Positions 42,958 to 51,733 of a stretch of 64,000 bases of DNA are shown here, one piece after another (within the stretch, counting starts at the first letter, position 1; each line of letters opens with the position of its first letter). Location of the stretch: NCBI GenBank assembly GCA_036268615.1, contig DATATV010000147.1, positions 14,337 through 78,336 on the forward strand, given 5' to 3'. Position numbers and translations under genes: made by a program. A model generated the notes under the pieces. The model worked only from the letters and a program-made list of their open reading frames with translations. It was not told the DNA's origin and made no database searches. The DNA is from DATATV01 sp036268615. Its GTDB lineage: Bacteria > Actinomycetota > Actinomycetes > Mycobacteriales > Pseudonocardiaceae.

Positions 42958-42989
42958 ATTCTACACCTGATATTGACGTCAGAGTCAAG
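42958..42989 (-). promoter_or_regulatory. Probable SGNH-gene promoter with TTGAC-N6-GTCAA palindrome
   Basis: TTGACGTCAGAGTCAA (42973-42988) is a palindrome with 5-bp arms. On the minus strand its TTGACT could serve as -35 and TAGAAT (42958-42963) as -10, with a long 19-bp spacer. A regulator bound at the palindrome would cover the -35. The site lies about 100 bp before the gene start. Confidence 0.4.
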
Positions 42990-43031
42990 TCTGCGGACCG
43001 GTGGTCATTTCGACAGGAAGGGTGGTGATTC

Positions 43032-43796
43032 CTAGCCCAGTGTGACGCCGCCGTCGACGTAGATGACCTGGCCGGTGACGTAGCCGGCTTCCTCGCCGAC
43101 GAGAAAGGCCACCGTGTTCGCCACGTCGGCCGGAAGGCCACCACGCCGGACGGGGTTGGTGGCCGCCGCGGTCTTGCGCATCTGCTCGATGGTGATGCCG
43201 ATCCGTTCGGCCGTCGCCTTGGTCATCGCGGTTTCGATGAATCCGGGTGCGATCGCGTTGGCGGTGATCCCGAACGGGCCGAGTTCGATGGCCAGCGTCC
43301 TGGTGAAACCTTGCAGTCCTGCTTTCGCGGTGGCGTAGTTCGCCTGGCCGCGGTTGCCAAGGGCCGAGGTGGACGACATCGACACGATCCGGCCGTATTT
43401 CGCCTCGACCATGTGCGCCTGGGCGATCTGACTGGCCAGAAAAGCACCGCGCAGATGGACGTCCAGCACCGTGGTCCAGTCGTCGTCGCTCATTTTGAAC
43501 AGGAGGTTGTCCCGCAGCACCCCGGCATTGTTGACGAGAATGTGCAGCCCACCGAACTCGGCGACGGTCCGGTCGACAGCGGCCTGCACCTGCTCACGTC
43601 GGGTGACGTCGGCGCCGAGCGCGACGGCCGTACCGCCGGCCTTGGTGATCTCCTCGGCGACCGCGCGCGCCGCGTCCAGGTTGCGGTCGACGATGGCGAC
43701 GTGGGCGCCGTCGGCCGCCAGGCGGGTGGCGATGCCGGCGCCGATGCCCTGGCCACCACCGGTGACGAACGCGACTCGTCGGCTGACACCGGGCAT
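43032..43796 (-). CDS. FabG-like SDR (3-oxoacyl reductase type)
   Basis: 254 residues from ATG at 43796, preceded by TAAGGAGATC. AFVTGGGQGIGAGIATRL, LVNNAGVLRDNLLFKMSDDDW, SMSSTSALGNRGQANYATAK and the C-terminal YVTGQVIYVDGGVTLG make it a close FabG relative. It is downstream of the acyl-CoA ligase gene on the same strand and probably acts as a 3-hydroxyacyl-CoA dehydrogenase or ketoacyl reductase of the island. Confidence 0.9.
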   Translation of the reverse strand: MPGVSRRVAFVTGGGQGIGAGIATRLAADGAHVAIVDRNLDAARAVAEEITKAGGTAVALGADVTRREQVQAAVDRTVAEFGGLHILVNNAGVLRDNLLFKMSDDDWTTVLDVHLRGAFLASQIAQAHMVEAKYGRIVSMSSTSALGNRGQANYATAKAGLQGFTRTLAIELGPFGITANAIAPGFIETAMTKATAERIGITIEQMRKTAAATNPVRRGGLPADVANTVAFLVGEEAGYVTGQVIYVDGGVTLG

Positions 43797-43852
43797 GCCG
43801 GATCTCCTTACGTAGCAGGTATTGATGAGCAGACAACCAGGCGGCGGTCGGT

Positions 43853-45406
43853 TCAGGCGCCGGCCGGGGTGACGGCCCGGTACCGGTCGCGCAGCAGTCG
43901 CTTGTAGAGCTTGCCGGTCGGCAGCCGTGGCAGGTCGGTGACGAAGTCGATCGAGCGCGGACACTTGTAGTGCGCCAACCGTTCCCGGCAGTAGGTCATG
44001 AGTTGGGCCGACAGGGCCGGGCCCGCGGCGTCCGGGTCGACGAGTACGACGACCGCCTTGACCGCCTCGCCCAGGTCGGGGTGGGGCACGCCGATGACCG
44101 CGACATCGGCCACGGCCGGATGCGCGGCGAGCAGGTTCTCGGTCTCCTGCGGGTAGATGTTCACCCCGCCGGAGATGATCATGTGACTCTTCCGGTCGGT
44201 CAGGTAGAGGTAGCCGTCCTGGTCGAGGTAGCCGATGTCGCCGACCGTGGAGAGCGTGTCGGCGCCGTCGTCGAAGCGGTTTTCGGCCGTCTTCGCGGGG
44301 TCGTCGAAGTAGACGAAGTTGGTGGCGCCCCTGAACCAGACGGTGCCGTTGGTTCCGGTCGGGCAGGCCACGAGGTCGTCATCGAGGATCTCGACCGCAC
44401 CGATGATCGCCCTGCCGACCGTTCCGGGGTGCGCGAGCCACTCGTGGGAGTCGCACCAGGTGAAGCCGTTGCCCTCGGTGGCGCCGTAGTACTCGACCAC
44501 GATCGGCCCGAGCCAGTCGATCACGGCCTGTTTGATCGGCACCGGGCACGGAGCCGCGCCATGGATGATGACTTCGAGCGAGGACAGGTCGTAGCGGGCC
44601 CGCACCTCGGGGTCCAGGCGCAACAGCCGGATGAACATGGTCGGCACCAATTGGCAGTGCGTGATGCGGTACCGCTCGACCAGTTGGCACCACTGCTCGG
44701 GGTCGAAGTGGTTCATCACCACGACGGTGCCGCCGAAGCGCAACGCGCCGGCGACGCTGCCCTGCGGCGCGGAGTGGTAGAGCGGGGCCGGGTTGAGATA
44801 GGTCATGCCCTCGCGGAAGCCGAGCAGGTCTCGCACCCAGTCCAGGACTTCGCCGGCGTCCTCGGGTGCCGCGTCCTGCAACGGTCGGCAGATGCCCTTG
44901 GGCTGCCCGGTGGTGCCGGATGAGTACAGCATGACCTGGCCACGGCGTTCGTCGCGGACCGGAGTGACCGGATATCGCGCGACGGCCTCGTCGAAGGACT
45001 CCCAGGACCGCCCGGGGATCGTGCGGCCGAACATCAGAAATCGCTCCACCACGGGACAGGAGCGCTGGTGGGGTACCGCGGTCTCGGCCAGTGCGCTCGA
45101 AGCGAAGAACACCCTGGCCCGGCAGTTGTTGACGATGTAGGCCGCTTCGTCGGCCACCAGGTGGGTGTTGATCAGCGTGAAGTACAGGCCGGTGCGTTCG
45201 GCGGCCGACTCGACAACCAGCATTTCCAGCCGGTTCTCACTCATCACCGCGATGTGGTCGCCGCGGCGGAGGCCCTGCGCGCGCAGCAGGTGCGCCACCT
45301 GGTTGGCCGCCGCGTCGAACTCGGCGAAGGTGAGCTGATCGCCGGTGTCGGCCATGATCAGCGCGGGCTTGTCGGGAGTCGCGGTGGTGTACGGGCCGGG
45401 GTACAT
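43853..45406 (-). CDS. Acyl-CoA ligase (AMP-forming, FadD type)
   Basis: 517 residues of the ANL superfamily. P-loop VMLYSSGTTGQPKGI, the A5 motif EYYGATEGNG, A7-A8 VGDIGYLDQDGYLYLTDRKSHMIISGG and the A10 lysine in LPTGKLYKR are intact, so it should activate a carboxylic acid as acyl-AMP and then acyl-CoA. It is transcribed with the thiolase (29-bp gap) and the SDR downstream. Confidence 0.9.
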   Translation of the reverse strand: MYPGPYTTATPDKPALIMADTGDQLTFAEFDAAANQVAHLLRAQGLRRGDHIAVMSENRLEMLVVESAAERTGLYFTLINTHLVADEAAYIVNNCRARVFFASSALAETAVPHQRSCPVVERFLMFGRTIPGRSWESFDEAVARYPVTPVRDERRGQVMLYSSGTTGQPKGICRPLQDAAPEDAGEVLDWVRDLLGFREGMTYLNPAPLYHSAPQGSVAGALRFGGTVVVMNHFDPEQWCQLVERYRITHCQLVPTMFIRLLRLDPEVRARYDLSSLEVIIHGAAPCPVPIKQAVIDWLGPIVVEYYGATEGNGFTWCDSHEWLAHPGTVGRAIIGAVEILDDDLVACPTGTNGTVWFRGATNFVYFDDPAKTAENRFDDGADTLSTVGDIGYLDQDGYLYLTDRKSHMIISGGVNIYPQETENLLAAHPAVADVAVIGVPHPDLGEAVKAVVVLVDPDAAGPALSAQLMTYCRERLAHYKCPRSIDFVTDLPRLPTGKLYKRLLRDRYRAVTPAGA

Positions 45407-45435
45407 GTTCGCTCCGTCCTGCTGGTTCGTCGGGT

Positions 45436-46626
45436 TCAGGCGACGTCGAACAGACCGGCCGCACCCATGCCGCCGCCGACGCACATCGTGACGACGACGT
45501 GCCGGGCGCCCCGCCTGCGTCCTTCGAGCAGCGCGTGTCCCACCAGCCGGGCACCGGTCATGCCGTAGGGGTGGCCGACGGAGATGCCGCCACCGTCCAC
45601 ATTGAACTTGTCCGGGTCGATGCCCAACTTGTCTCGACAGTAGACGGCCTGGGAGGCAAAGGCCTCGTTCAGCTCCCACAGGTCGATGTCCTCGATGTTC
45701 AGCCCGTGGTTGTTCAGCAGCTTGGGGATGGCGAAGACCGGCCCGATCCCCATCTCGTCGGGCGCGCAGCCGGCGACGGCGATGCCCCGGTACACACCGA
45801 GTGGCTCGATGCCTCTGCGGTCCGCCTCTCGCCGTTCCATCAGCACGGAAGCCGAGGCACCGTCGGAGAGTTGCGACGAGTTTCCGGCCGTGACGGTGCA
45901 GTGCGTGGCCGCCGTGCCGTCGGCCAGCACCGGCCGTAGTCCCGCCAGCGCTTCGATCGTCGTGCCGGGGCGGTTGCCCTCGTCCTGGCCCAGGGTGACG
46001 TGTTCGTGCCGGGCCTGGGGGTCGGTGAACCTCTTCGCGCTCGGCAGCGGCACGATCTCCGCGTCGAACCGACCCGCCAGTTGGGCCGCCGCGGTGCGCT
46101 GTTGGGAGAGCAGCGCGAACTCGTCCTGCTGTTCGCGGGTCACACCGTAGCGCTCGGCCACGATCTCCGCCGTGTGCAGCATGGGCAGGTAGATCGTCGG
46201 AATGTGCCGCACCAGCCACGGGTCCTGGGCCCGGTGGTGGTTGAGGTGTTCGTCCTCGGCGACCGAGATCGACTCCACCCCGCCACCGACCGCCACCTGC
46301 ATGTCGTCGTGCAGAATCTGCTTGGCGGCGATCGCGATCGCCATCAGCCCCGAGGAGCACTGCCGGTCGACGGTCATGCCGGCGACGGTCTGCGGCAGAC
46401 CGGCCCGCAGCAGCCCTTGCCGGGCGACGTTGCCGCCGGACGTTCCCTGCTGGACCGCGCAGCCGAGAACGACGTCGTCGACCTCGCCGCCATCGATTCC
46501 GGCCCGCCGCACCGCGTGCGCGATCGCGTGGCCGGCGAGTTCCTGCGCCTGGGTGTCGTTGAACGCGCCCCGGCGAGCTCTGCCGATCGGTGTGCGGGCT
46601 GTCGAGACGATCACGGCTTCGCGCAT
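45436..46626 (-). CDS. Acetyl-CoA acyltransferase (thiolase)
   Basis: 396 residues starting MREAVIVSTARTPIGRA at ATG 46626. The nucleophile Cys90 lies in DRQCSSGLMAI, the His in GHPYGMTGAR and the second active-site Cys in CVGGGMGAAGLF. It is a degradative-type thiolase that cleaves 3-ketoacyl-CoA, the last step of a beta-oxidation round. The divergent MaoC-ACAD genes supply the earlier steps. Confidence 0.92.
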   Translation of the reverse strand: MREAVIVSTARTPIGRARRGAFNDTQAQELAGHAIAHAVRRAGIDGGEVDDVVLGCAVQQGTSGGNVARQGLLRAGLPQTVAGMTVDRQCSSGLMAIAIAAKQILHDDMQVAVGGGVESISVAEDEHLNHHRAQDPWLVRHIPTIYLPMLHTAEIVAERYGVTREQQDEFALLSQQRTAAAQLAGRFDAEIVPLPSAKRFTDPQARHEHVTLGQDEGNRPGTTIEALAGLRPVLADGTAATHCTVTAGNSSQLSDGASASVLMERREADRRGIEPLGVYRGIAVAGCAPDEMGIGPVFAIPKLLNNHGLNIEDIDLWELNEAFASQAVYCRDKLGIDPDKFNVDGGGISVGHPYGMTGARLVGHALLEGRRRGARHVVVTMCVGGGMGAAGLFDVA

Positions 46627-46680
46627 GTTCTTGGCTCCCAAGACGATGACCTACTGGGGCAAGCACTTTCTGGCCGCCGC

Positions 46681-46704
46681 GTCGAACCGCGTCGAACCGC
46701 GTCG
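46681..46704. repeat. Tandem GTCGAACCGC repeat in thiolase leader
   Basis: GTCGAACCGC is present twice in tandem, followed by GTCG of a third copy. It sits between the thiolase promoter and its start codon, so it is transcribed as part of the 5' leader. Confidence 0.7.
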
Positions 46705-46718
46705 GTCAACCGAAGTCG

Positions 46719-46748
46719 ACAGTAGCCGTAGATGAATCCGACCTCAAG
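46719..46748 (-). promoter_or_regulatory. Thiolase-operon promoter overlapping CTTGAGGTC motif
   Basis: On the minus strand TTGAGG (46742-46747), 17 bp and TACTGT (46719-46724) form a promoter for the thiolase-ligase-SDR genes. The -35 is inside CTTGAGGTC (46740-46748), the motif shared with the control regions at 32313, 32393 and 34081. CAAGTTCTGG next to it also resembles one half of a KstR2-type box, so the binder is uncertain. Confidence 0.55.
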
Positions 46749-46796
46749 TTCTGGTATGAAGTAGACACCAGCCCGCCCGACCGACAGGGGCCAGCC

Positions 46797-47282
46797 ATGA
46801 GTCAGGCCGTCCGTCCCAGCACCCTCGCCGATCTGCGCGCCATGATCGGGGAGTCGATCGGGCCCAGCGAATGGGTGGCGGTGACCCAGGACGCCATCGA
46901 TCTGTTCGCCGAGGCGACCGGCGATCGGCAGTGGATCCACGTCGACCCGGAGCGGGCAGCGCGCGGACCGTTCGGCACGACGATCGCGCACGGGCTCTAC
47001 AGCCTCTCGCTGGCGCCCGGAATGTCCGGTCAGCTCATCGACCACAGCGGGTTCGCCCACAGCCTGAACTACGGCTACGAGAAGATCCGCTTCCCCGCAC
47101 CCGTGCCGGTCGGATCCCGGCTGCGGATGCGACTGTCGATTGTGGCGGCAGAACCGGTGGCCGGCGGCGGCATCCAGCTGCGGACCAGCCAGACGATCGA
47201 GCGCGAGGGGTCGACCAAACCGGTGCTGGTCGCGGAGAATGTGTCCCGCATCATCCCAGCGCCGGCACCGGAGGACGCCTGA
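46797..47282 (+). CDS. MaoC-family (R)-specific enoyl-CoA hydratase
   Basis: 161 residues of the hot-dog fold. DAIDLFAEATGDRQWIHVDPERA contains the catalytic Asp/His pair of the hydratase-2 motif, and GPFGTTIAHGLYSLSLAPGM follows as in NodN/MaoC proteins. The gene begins a short operon with two ACAD genes and is divergent from the thiolase operon. Confidence 0.9.
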   Translation: MSQAVRPSTLADLRAMIGESIGPSEWVAVTQDAIDLFAEATGDRQWIHVDPERAARGPFGTTIAHGLYSLSLAPGMSGQLIDHSGFAHSLNYGYEKIRFPAPVPVGSRLRMRLSIVAAEPVAGGGIQLRTSQTIEREGSTKPVLVAENVSRIIPAPAPEDA

Positions 47283-47283
47283 C

Positions 47284-48468
47284 ATGGCCGAGGACGTCAC
47301 CGCGGATCTGCTTCGACGGATTCAGGACCTGCTCGACTCGGTCGACCTGGACTCGATCGGTCGGGAGGACTTCCTGGCCGCCCGTTACGACGCGGGCCTC
47401 GCCTGGGTCCGGTTCCCGGTCGGCTTCGGTGGGCTGGCGATGCCGGCCGAGTACCAGCCGCTCGTCGAGACCCGGTTCCAGGAGGCCGGCGCACCGGGCC
47501 AGCTGCCCGGCCGCAACGGCATCGGCCGCGGCATGGCCGCCCCCACCATCGCCGCGGTGGGCACCGACGCGCAGAGGACTCGGCTGCTGCGCCCGCTCTG
47601 GACGGGCGCGGAGGAGTACTGCCAGCTGTTCAGCGAACCGGGCGCCGGTTCCGACCTGGCCGCCGTCGCCACCCGCGCCGTCCGCGACGGCGACACCTGG
47701 ATCGTCAACGGCCAGAAGGTCTGGACATCGAGCGCCCACACCGCGCGGCGTGCCATCCTGGTCGCCCGCACCGACATCGACGCGCCCAAGCACCGCGGCC
47801 TGACGTACTTCATCTGCGACATGACCGACCCCGGGATCGACGTGCGGCCACTGCGGCAGATCACCGGCGAGGCCGAGTTCAACGAGGTCTTCCTGACCGA
47901 CGTCCGCATCCCCGACACCGACCGGATCGGTGCGGTCGGTGAGGGTTGGCGGGTCGCGACCCTCACCCTGAACAACGAACGCGTCGCGATCGGCGGGGGA
48001 GTGCCCCGCGAGCAGGGCATGATCGGCAAGGTCGCGCAGATGTGGCGGGAACACCCCGAGCTGCGTGACCCGGCGATGCACGATCAGCTGATGGCCTACT
48101 GGGTCGAGGCCGAGGTGGCCCGGCTGGCGGCCGAACGACTGGGCCAGCGGCTGGCGGCGGGCCAGCCCGGACCGGAAGGTTCGGCGATGAAGCTGACCTT
48201 CGCCCGCCTCGCCCAGGCCATCTCGGGATTCGAGGTCCAGCTCGCGGGTGCCGACGGGTTGCGCTACGACGACTGGACGATGCGGCGCCCGGACAGTGTC
48301 GACTTCACCGGACGCGGTCCCGGCTACCGCTACCTGCGGGCCAAGGGCAACTCGATCGAGGGCGGCACCTCCGAGATCCTGCGAAACCTGATAGCCGAAC
48401 GTGTTCTGGGGCTGCCACCCGAGCAGCGTGTCGACAAGGACGTTTCGTGGAAGGACGTGCGCCGGTGA
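47284..48468 (+). CDS. Acyl-CoA dehydrogenase, catalytic (alpha) subunit type
   Basis: 394 residues. The motifs QLFSEPGAGSDLAAVATRA and NGQKVWTSSAHTARRAILVARTD bind FAD and substrate, and the C-terminal GNSIEGGTSEILRNLIAERVLG holds the catalytic Glu position. It is followed with a 4-bp overlap by a second ACAD gene lacking this segment. Such adjacent pairs form heterotetramers in actinobacterial steroid side-chain degradation (for example ChsE1-ChsE2). It starts 1 bp after MaoC. Confidence 0.9.
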   Translation: MAEDVTADLLRRIQDLLDSVDLDSIGREDFLAARYDAGLAWVRFPVGFGGLAMPAEYQPLVETRFQEAGAPGQLPGRNGIGRGMAAPTIAAVGTDAQRTRLLRPLWTGAEEYCQLFSEPGAGSDLAAVATRAVRDGDTWIVNGQKVWTSSAHTARRAILVARTDIDAPKHRGLTYFICDMTDPGIDVRPLRQITGEAEFNEVFLTDVRIPDTDRIGAVGEGWRVATLTLNNERVAIGGGVPREQGMIGKVAQMWREHPELRDPAMHDQLMAYWVEAEVARLAAERLGQRLAAGQPGPEGSAMKLTFARLAQAISGFEVQLAGADGLRYDDWTMRRPDSVDFTGRGPGYRYLRAKGNSIEGGTSEILRNLIAERVLGLPPEQRVDKDVSWKDVRR

Positions 48469-49556
48469 CCACGGTGGAAATGCTCGACACCGACACGGAG
48501 CAACAGTTGCGCGCGGCGGTCCGCAAACTGCTGAGCCAACGAGTCGAACCGCGGTGGCTCGCCGCCGGTTACGACGGACCCACGGATCGCGGCCCGCTCT
48601 GGCGGGCGCTGACCGGCGAAATCGGTGTGGCCGGCCTGCTCGTCGCCGAACAGCACGGCGGCGCAGGCGCGGGGATGCGGGAGGCGGCGGTCGTCGCCGA
48701 GGAAATCGGCCGAACCCTGGCGCCCGTTCCGTTCCTGGCCAGCGCGGTCGTGGCCACCGTGGCCCTCGCCCGGGCCGGCGATCATGACCTGCTCACCCGA
48801 CTGGCCTCGGGCGAGTCGACCGCCGCCGTGGCCACCAGTTTCGCCGCCGTCGACGTTCGACCGGCGGTGACCGTCGAACCGTCGGGCCTGACCGGCGCGA
48901 TCACGACGGTGGCCGGTGTCGAGATGGCTGATGTCATCCTGGTCGCCGCGAAAGCCGCCGACGGCATCGAACTGCACGCCGTGACGCCCGGCCGGGGAGT
49001 CACCATCACCACCGGTCCGTCGCTGGACATGACCCGGCCGATCAGCGATGTCGTGCTGGCCGCCGCGCCTTCTCGCCGCATCGAGGTCCCCGACGCCATT
49101 GACGCGCTGAACCGCGGCCTACGTGCCGGCGCGGTCGCGCTCGCCGGCGAACAGGTCGGTGTGGCCCGCTGGTGCTTCGACACCACCCTCCAGTACGTCA
49201 AGCAGCGAGTGCAGTTCGGCCGCCCGATCGGATCGTTCCAGGCGATCAAGCACCGGCTGGCCGACCTCTGGGTCGAGATCAACCAGGCCGAAGCCGCCGC
49301 CCGCTACGCGGCGGACGTGCTCGGTCGTGACCACTCCGACTCCGACATCGCCACCGCCGTCGCCCAGAGCTACTGCGGCACCGTGGCCGTGCACGCGGCC
49401 GAGGAATGCGTCCAGCTGCACGGCGGCATCGGCATGACCTGGGAACACCCCGCGCACCTGTACCTCAACCGGGCCAAGGCCGACGAGCTGGCCTTCGGCA
49501 ATCCCTACCAGCACCGCAGCCGACTGGCCGGCCTGGTTGATCTGCCGCCCCGGTAG
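48465..49556 (+). CDS. Acyl-CoA dehydrogenase-like partner (beta) subunit
   Basis: 363 residues from GTG at 48465 (ATG 48480 is possible). The ACAD fold is evident from VAGLLVAEQHGGAGAGMREAAVVAEEIGR, QYVKQRVQFGRPIGSFQAIKHRLADL and QLHGGIGMTWEHPAHLYLNR, but the EGGTSEI-type catalytic segment is absent and the middle domain is shortened. That suits the non-catalytic, FAD-sharing partner of the dehydrogenase just upstream. Confidence 0.88.
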   Translation: MTTVEMLDTDTEQQLRAAVRKLLSQRVEPRWLAAGYDGPTDRGPLWRALTGEIGVAGLLVAEQHGGAGAGMREAAVVAEEIGRTLAPVPFLASAVVATVALARAGDHDLLTRLASGESTAAVATSFAAVDVRPAVTVEPSGLTGAITTVAGVEMADVILVAAKAADGIELHAVTPGRGVTITTGPSLDMTRPISDVVLAAAPSRRIEVPDAIDALNRGLRAGAVALAGEQVGVARWCFDTTLQYVKQRVQFGRPIGSFQAIKHRLADLWVEINQAEAAARYAADVLGRDHSDSDIATAVAQSYCGTVAVHAAEECVQLHGGIGMTWEHPAHLYLNRAKADELAFGNPYQHRSRLAGLVDLPPR

Positions 49557-49676
49557 GCGCGCCGGACACCGATGTCAGGGCGCGGCCTCGATGCGGATCG
49601 CTCCGGTCCTGCCGGATCGTCGGTGGGCCGTGGTGGCCGATAGGCTCGGGGGATCAATGGGGCGTGGGGAGTGATC

Positions 49677-50513
49677 GTGGCAGCCAGTGCATCTCGGTGG
49701 GACGAGCCGACGAAGGTGGACACCACAAAGCCGAACGCGGCCCGGATGTATGACTGGTATCTCGGTGGCGGGCACAACTTCGACGTCGACCGCGAGTTCG
49801 GCCGGCGGGTCGAGGGGATCTGGCCGAACATCAAGCCGGTTGCCCGGAACAATCGGTCATTCCTGCAGCGTGTCGTCCGGGACAGCTTGGCCGCGGGCAT
49901 CCGACAGTTCCTGGACATCGGCTCCGGTGTGCCGACCGTGGGCAACGTGCACGAGGTGAGCGCGGACAGCCAGCCGCCCGCACACGTTGTCTACGTCGAC
50001 TACGAACCGGTCGCCTTCGCGGCCGGGCAGACGCTGCTGGAAGAACACGGGGCCGCTGACCGCGCCACCATCATCCAGGAGGACCTGCGCGAGCCGGCAG
50101 CCATCCTCGATCACCCGGAAACCCGGCGACTGCTGAACCTCGACGAGCCGGTCTGCCTGCTCACCGTCGCGTTGTTCCACTTCATCGGCGACGCCGATCG
50201 ACCCCAGGAGATCCTGGCGGCATATCGGGACCGGTTGGCGCCGGGTTCGCGACTCGCGCTGACCCACATCGCCTGCGACGAGGCGCCGGCCGAGGAACGG
50301 GAACGGGTGCTGGCCTTCTGCGACGCCTACAAGGACACCAGCAATCCGCTCTACTGCCGGGATCGCGGCGAGGTCACCGGGTTCTTCGACGGCTGGGACC
50401 TGCTCGACCCGGGTGTGGTGTTCGTCCCGGACTGGCGTCCGATTTCGCCGCCGGACCTTTCCGACACCGCGCGGCCGCTGGCCTGGTGCGGGGTCGGCGA
50501 ACTGCGCGGGTAG
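49677..50513 (+). CDS. DUF574-type SAM-dependent methyltransferase
   Basis: 278 residues with the family signature TTKPNAARMYDWYLGGGHNFDVDR, then RNNRSFLQRVVRDSLAAGIRQFLDIGSG with the SAM motif and VVYVDYEPVAFA. This methyltransferase family is abundant in Streptomyces and Pseudonocardiales; substrates are largely unknown. GTG at 49677 is preferred to GTG at 49671, since GGGGA then stands 6 nt upstream. TAGGCT around 49641 may be the -10. Confidence 0.88.
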   Translation: MAASASRWDEPTKVDTTKPNAARMYDWYLGGGHNFDVDREFGRRVEGIWPNIKPVARNNRSFLQRVVRDSLAAGIRQFLDIGSGVPTVGNVHEVSADSQPPAHVVYVDYEPVAFAAGQTLLEEHGAADRATIIQEDLREPAAILDHPETRRLLNLDEPVCLLTVALFHFIGDADRPQEILAAYRDRLAPGSRLALTHIACDEAPAEERERVLAFCDAYKDTSNPLYCRDRGEVTGFFDGWDLLDPGVVFVPDWRPISPPDLSDTARPLAWCGVGELRG

Positions 50514-50565
50514 TACCTCGGTGCGCCGCGCTGCCGAGCGGCGCCCCGCCCGGCGCCGGTGGTTT

Positions 50566-50571
50566 TAGGCT
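50566..50571 (+). promoter_or_regulatory. -10 element of a probably leaderless P450 transcript
   Basis: TAGGCT ends 6 nt before the GTG start, so transcription would begin at or next to the initiation codon. No ribosome-binding site precedes the start, which fits a leaderless mRNA, a common arrangement in actinomycetes. Confidence 0.5.
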
Positions 50572-50577
50572 GGTCAG

Positions 50578-51708
50578 GTGACATCGATCGGCGTCGAGGT
50601 GACCATCGACCAGCTCACCGAGGACCCACACCCGGTGCTGGCCCAGTTGCGCGCCCAGGAGCCCGTTTCCTGGCTACCTGCCCTGAATGCCTGGTTGGTG
50701 ACCAGTTACCCGCTGGTCGACCAGGTGCTGCGTGACCCGGGCACGTTCACCGTGGACGATCCGCGGTTTTCCACCGCACGCGTGGTCGGCCCGAGCATGC
50801 TGTCCACCGACGGTCCCGCGCACGCGCACCACCGCGACCCGTTCGCCCCGGCCTTCCGCCCCGCCGCCGTGCGCACCGGGTTCGCCGCTTCCATCCACGC
50901 CCACACCGAGGAACTGCTCGACGGCCTGCGCCCGCGCGGCACGGCCGAGCTGCGCCGGGAGTTCGCCGGCCCGCTCGCGGTCGCCGTGCTCGCCGATGTG
51001 CTCGGTCTCGCCGGCGTGCAGGCGGACACGGTGTTGGCCTGGTACGAGACGATCAGCGCGGCCGTCTCCGGCATCTCCGCCGGCCGGCCGATCCCGCAGG
51101 CCGCGACCGAGGCGTTCGGCGCCCTCCGGGCCGCGATCGAGGCCAGCCTGGCCTCGCCCTCGCTGATCGCTGACGTCGCCACGAGCCTCAGCGTCGAGGC
51201 GACGGTGTCCAACGCCGCGGTGTTGATGTTCGGTGGCATCGACACGGTGGAAGGCATGATCACCAACGCGGCCCTGCACCTGCTCACCCACCCCGACCAG
51301 CAACCCACCGACGCGGATTCATTGGCCAACGCCATCGAGGAGTCGCTGCGCCTGGAGCCGGCCGCCGCGCTGCTGGACCGCTACGCCACCCGCGATGTCG
51401 AGCTGGCCGACGCCCGGATTCGCGCCGGTGATCTGGTCTGCGTGTCACTGGCCGGCGCGCACCGCGATCCGGCCGTGTTCACCGAACCCGACCGGTTCGA
51501 CATCGCTCGCGGCAACGCCCGCCAACACCTGGCCTTCGCTCGCGGCCCGCACTTCTGCCTGGCCGCCGAACTCGCCCGGTTGGAGGCGAACACCGCGCTG
51601 GCCGCCCTGACCGCGTTGCCCGACCTGCGGCTGGTCCGGCCGGTCACGCCGCGTGGTCTGGTGTTCCGCAAGCCGCCGGAACTGTTGGTGCGCTGGGAAG
51701 TCGACTGA
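50578..51708 (+). CDS. Cytochrome P450
   Basis: 376 residues, a short soluble bacterial P450. The I-helix has GGIDT at 219-223, the ExxR motif is Glu255-Arg258, and the heme loop FARGPHFC places the ligand Cys at 327. STDGPAHAHHRDPFAPAFRP is the C-helix region. GTG start at 50578, probably leaderless. No ferredoxin or reductase gene is adjacent. The substrate cannot be inferred; the neighbours do not form a biosynthetic cluster. Confidence 0.92.
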   Translation: MTSIGVEVTIDQLTEDPHPVLAQLRAQEPVSWLPALNAWLVTSYPLVDQVLRDPGTFTVDDPRFSTARVVGPSMLSTDGPAHAHHRDPFAPAFRPAAVRTGFAASIHAHTEELLDGLRPRGTAELRREFAGPLAVAVLADVLGLAGVQADTVLAWYETISAAVSGISAGRPIPQAATEAFGALRAAIEASLASPSLIADVATSLSVEATVSNAAVLMFGGIDTVEGMITNAALHLLTHPDQQPTDADSLANAIEESLRLEPAAALLDRYATRDVELADARIRAGDLVCVSLAGAHRDPAVFTEPDRFDIARGNARQHLAFARGPHFCLAAELARLEANTALAALTALPDLRLVRPVTPRGLVFRKPPELLVRWEVD

Positions 51709-51733
51709 GCGGGACGGGCGGGACCACCCCGGG

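Noticed and set aside
49571..51708. Secondary-metabolite cluster around the P450 and methyltransferase
   Set aside because: No core biosynthetic enzyme (PKS, NRPS, terpene synthase, RiPP maturation) lies near; each gene appears to be a single unit.
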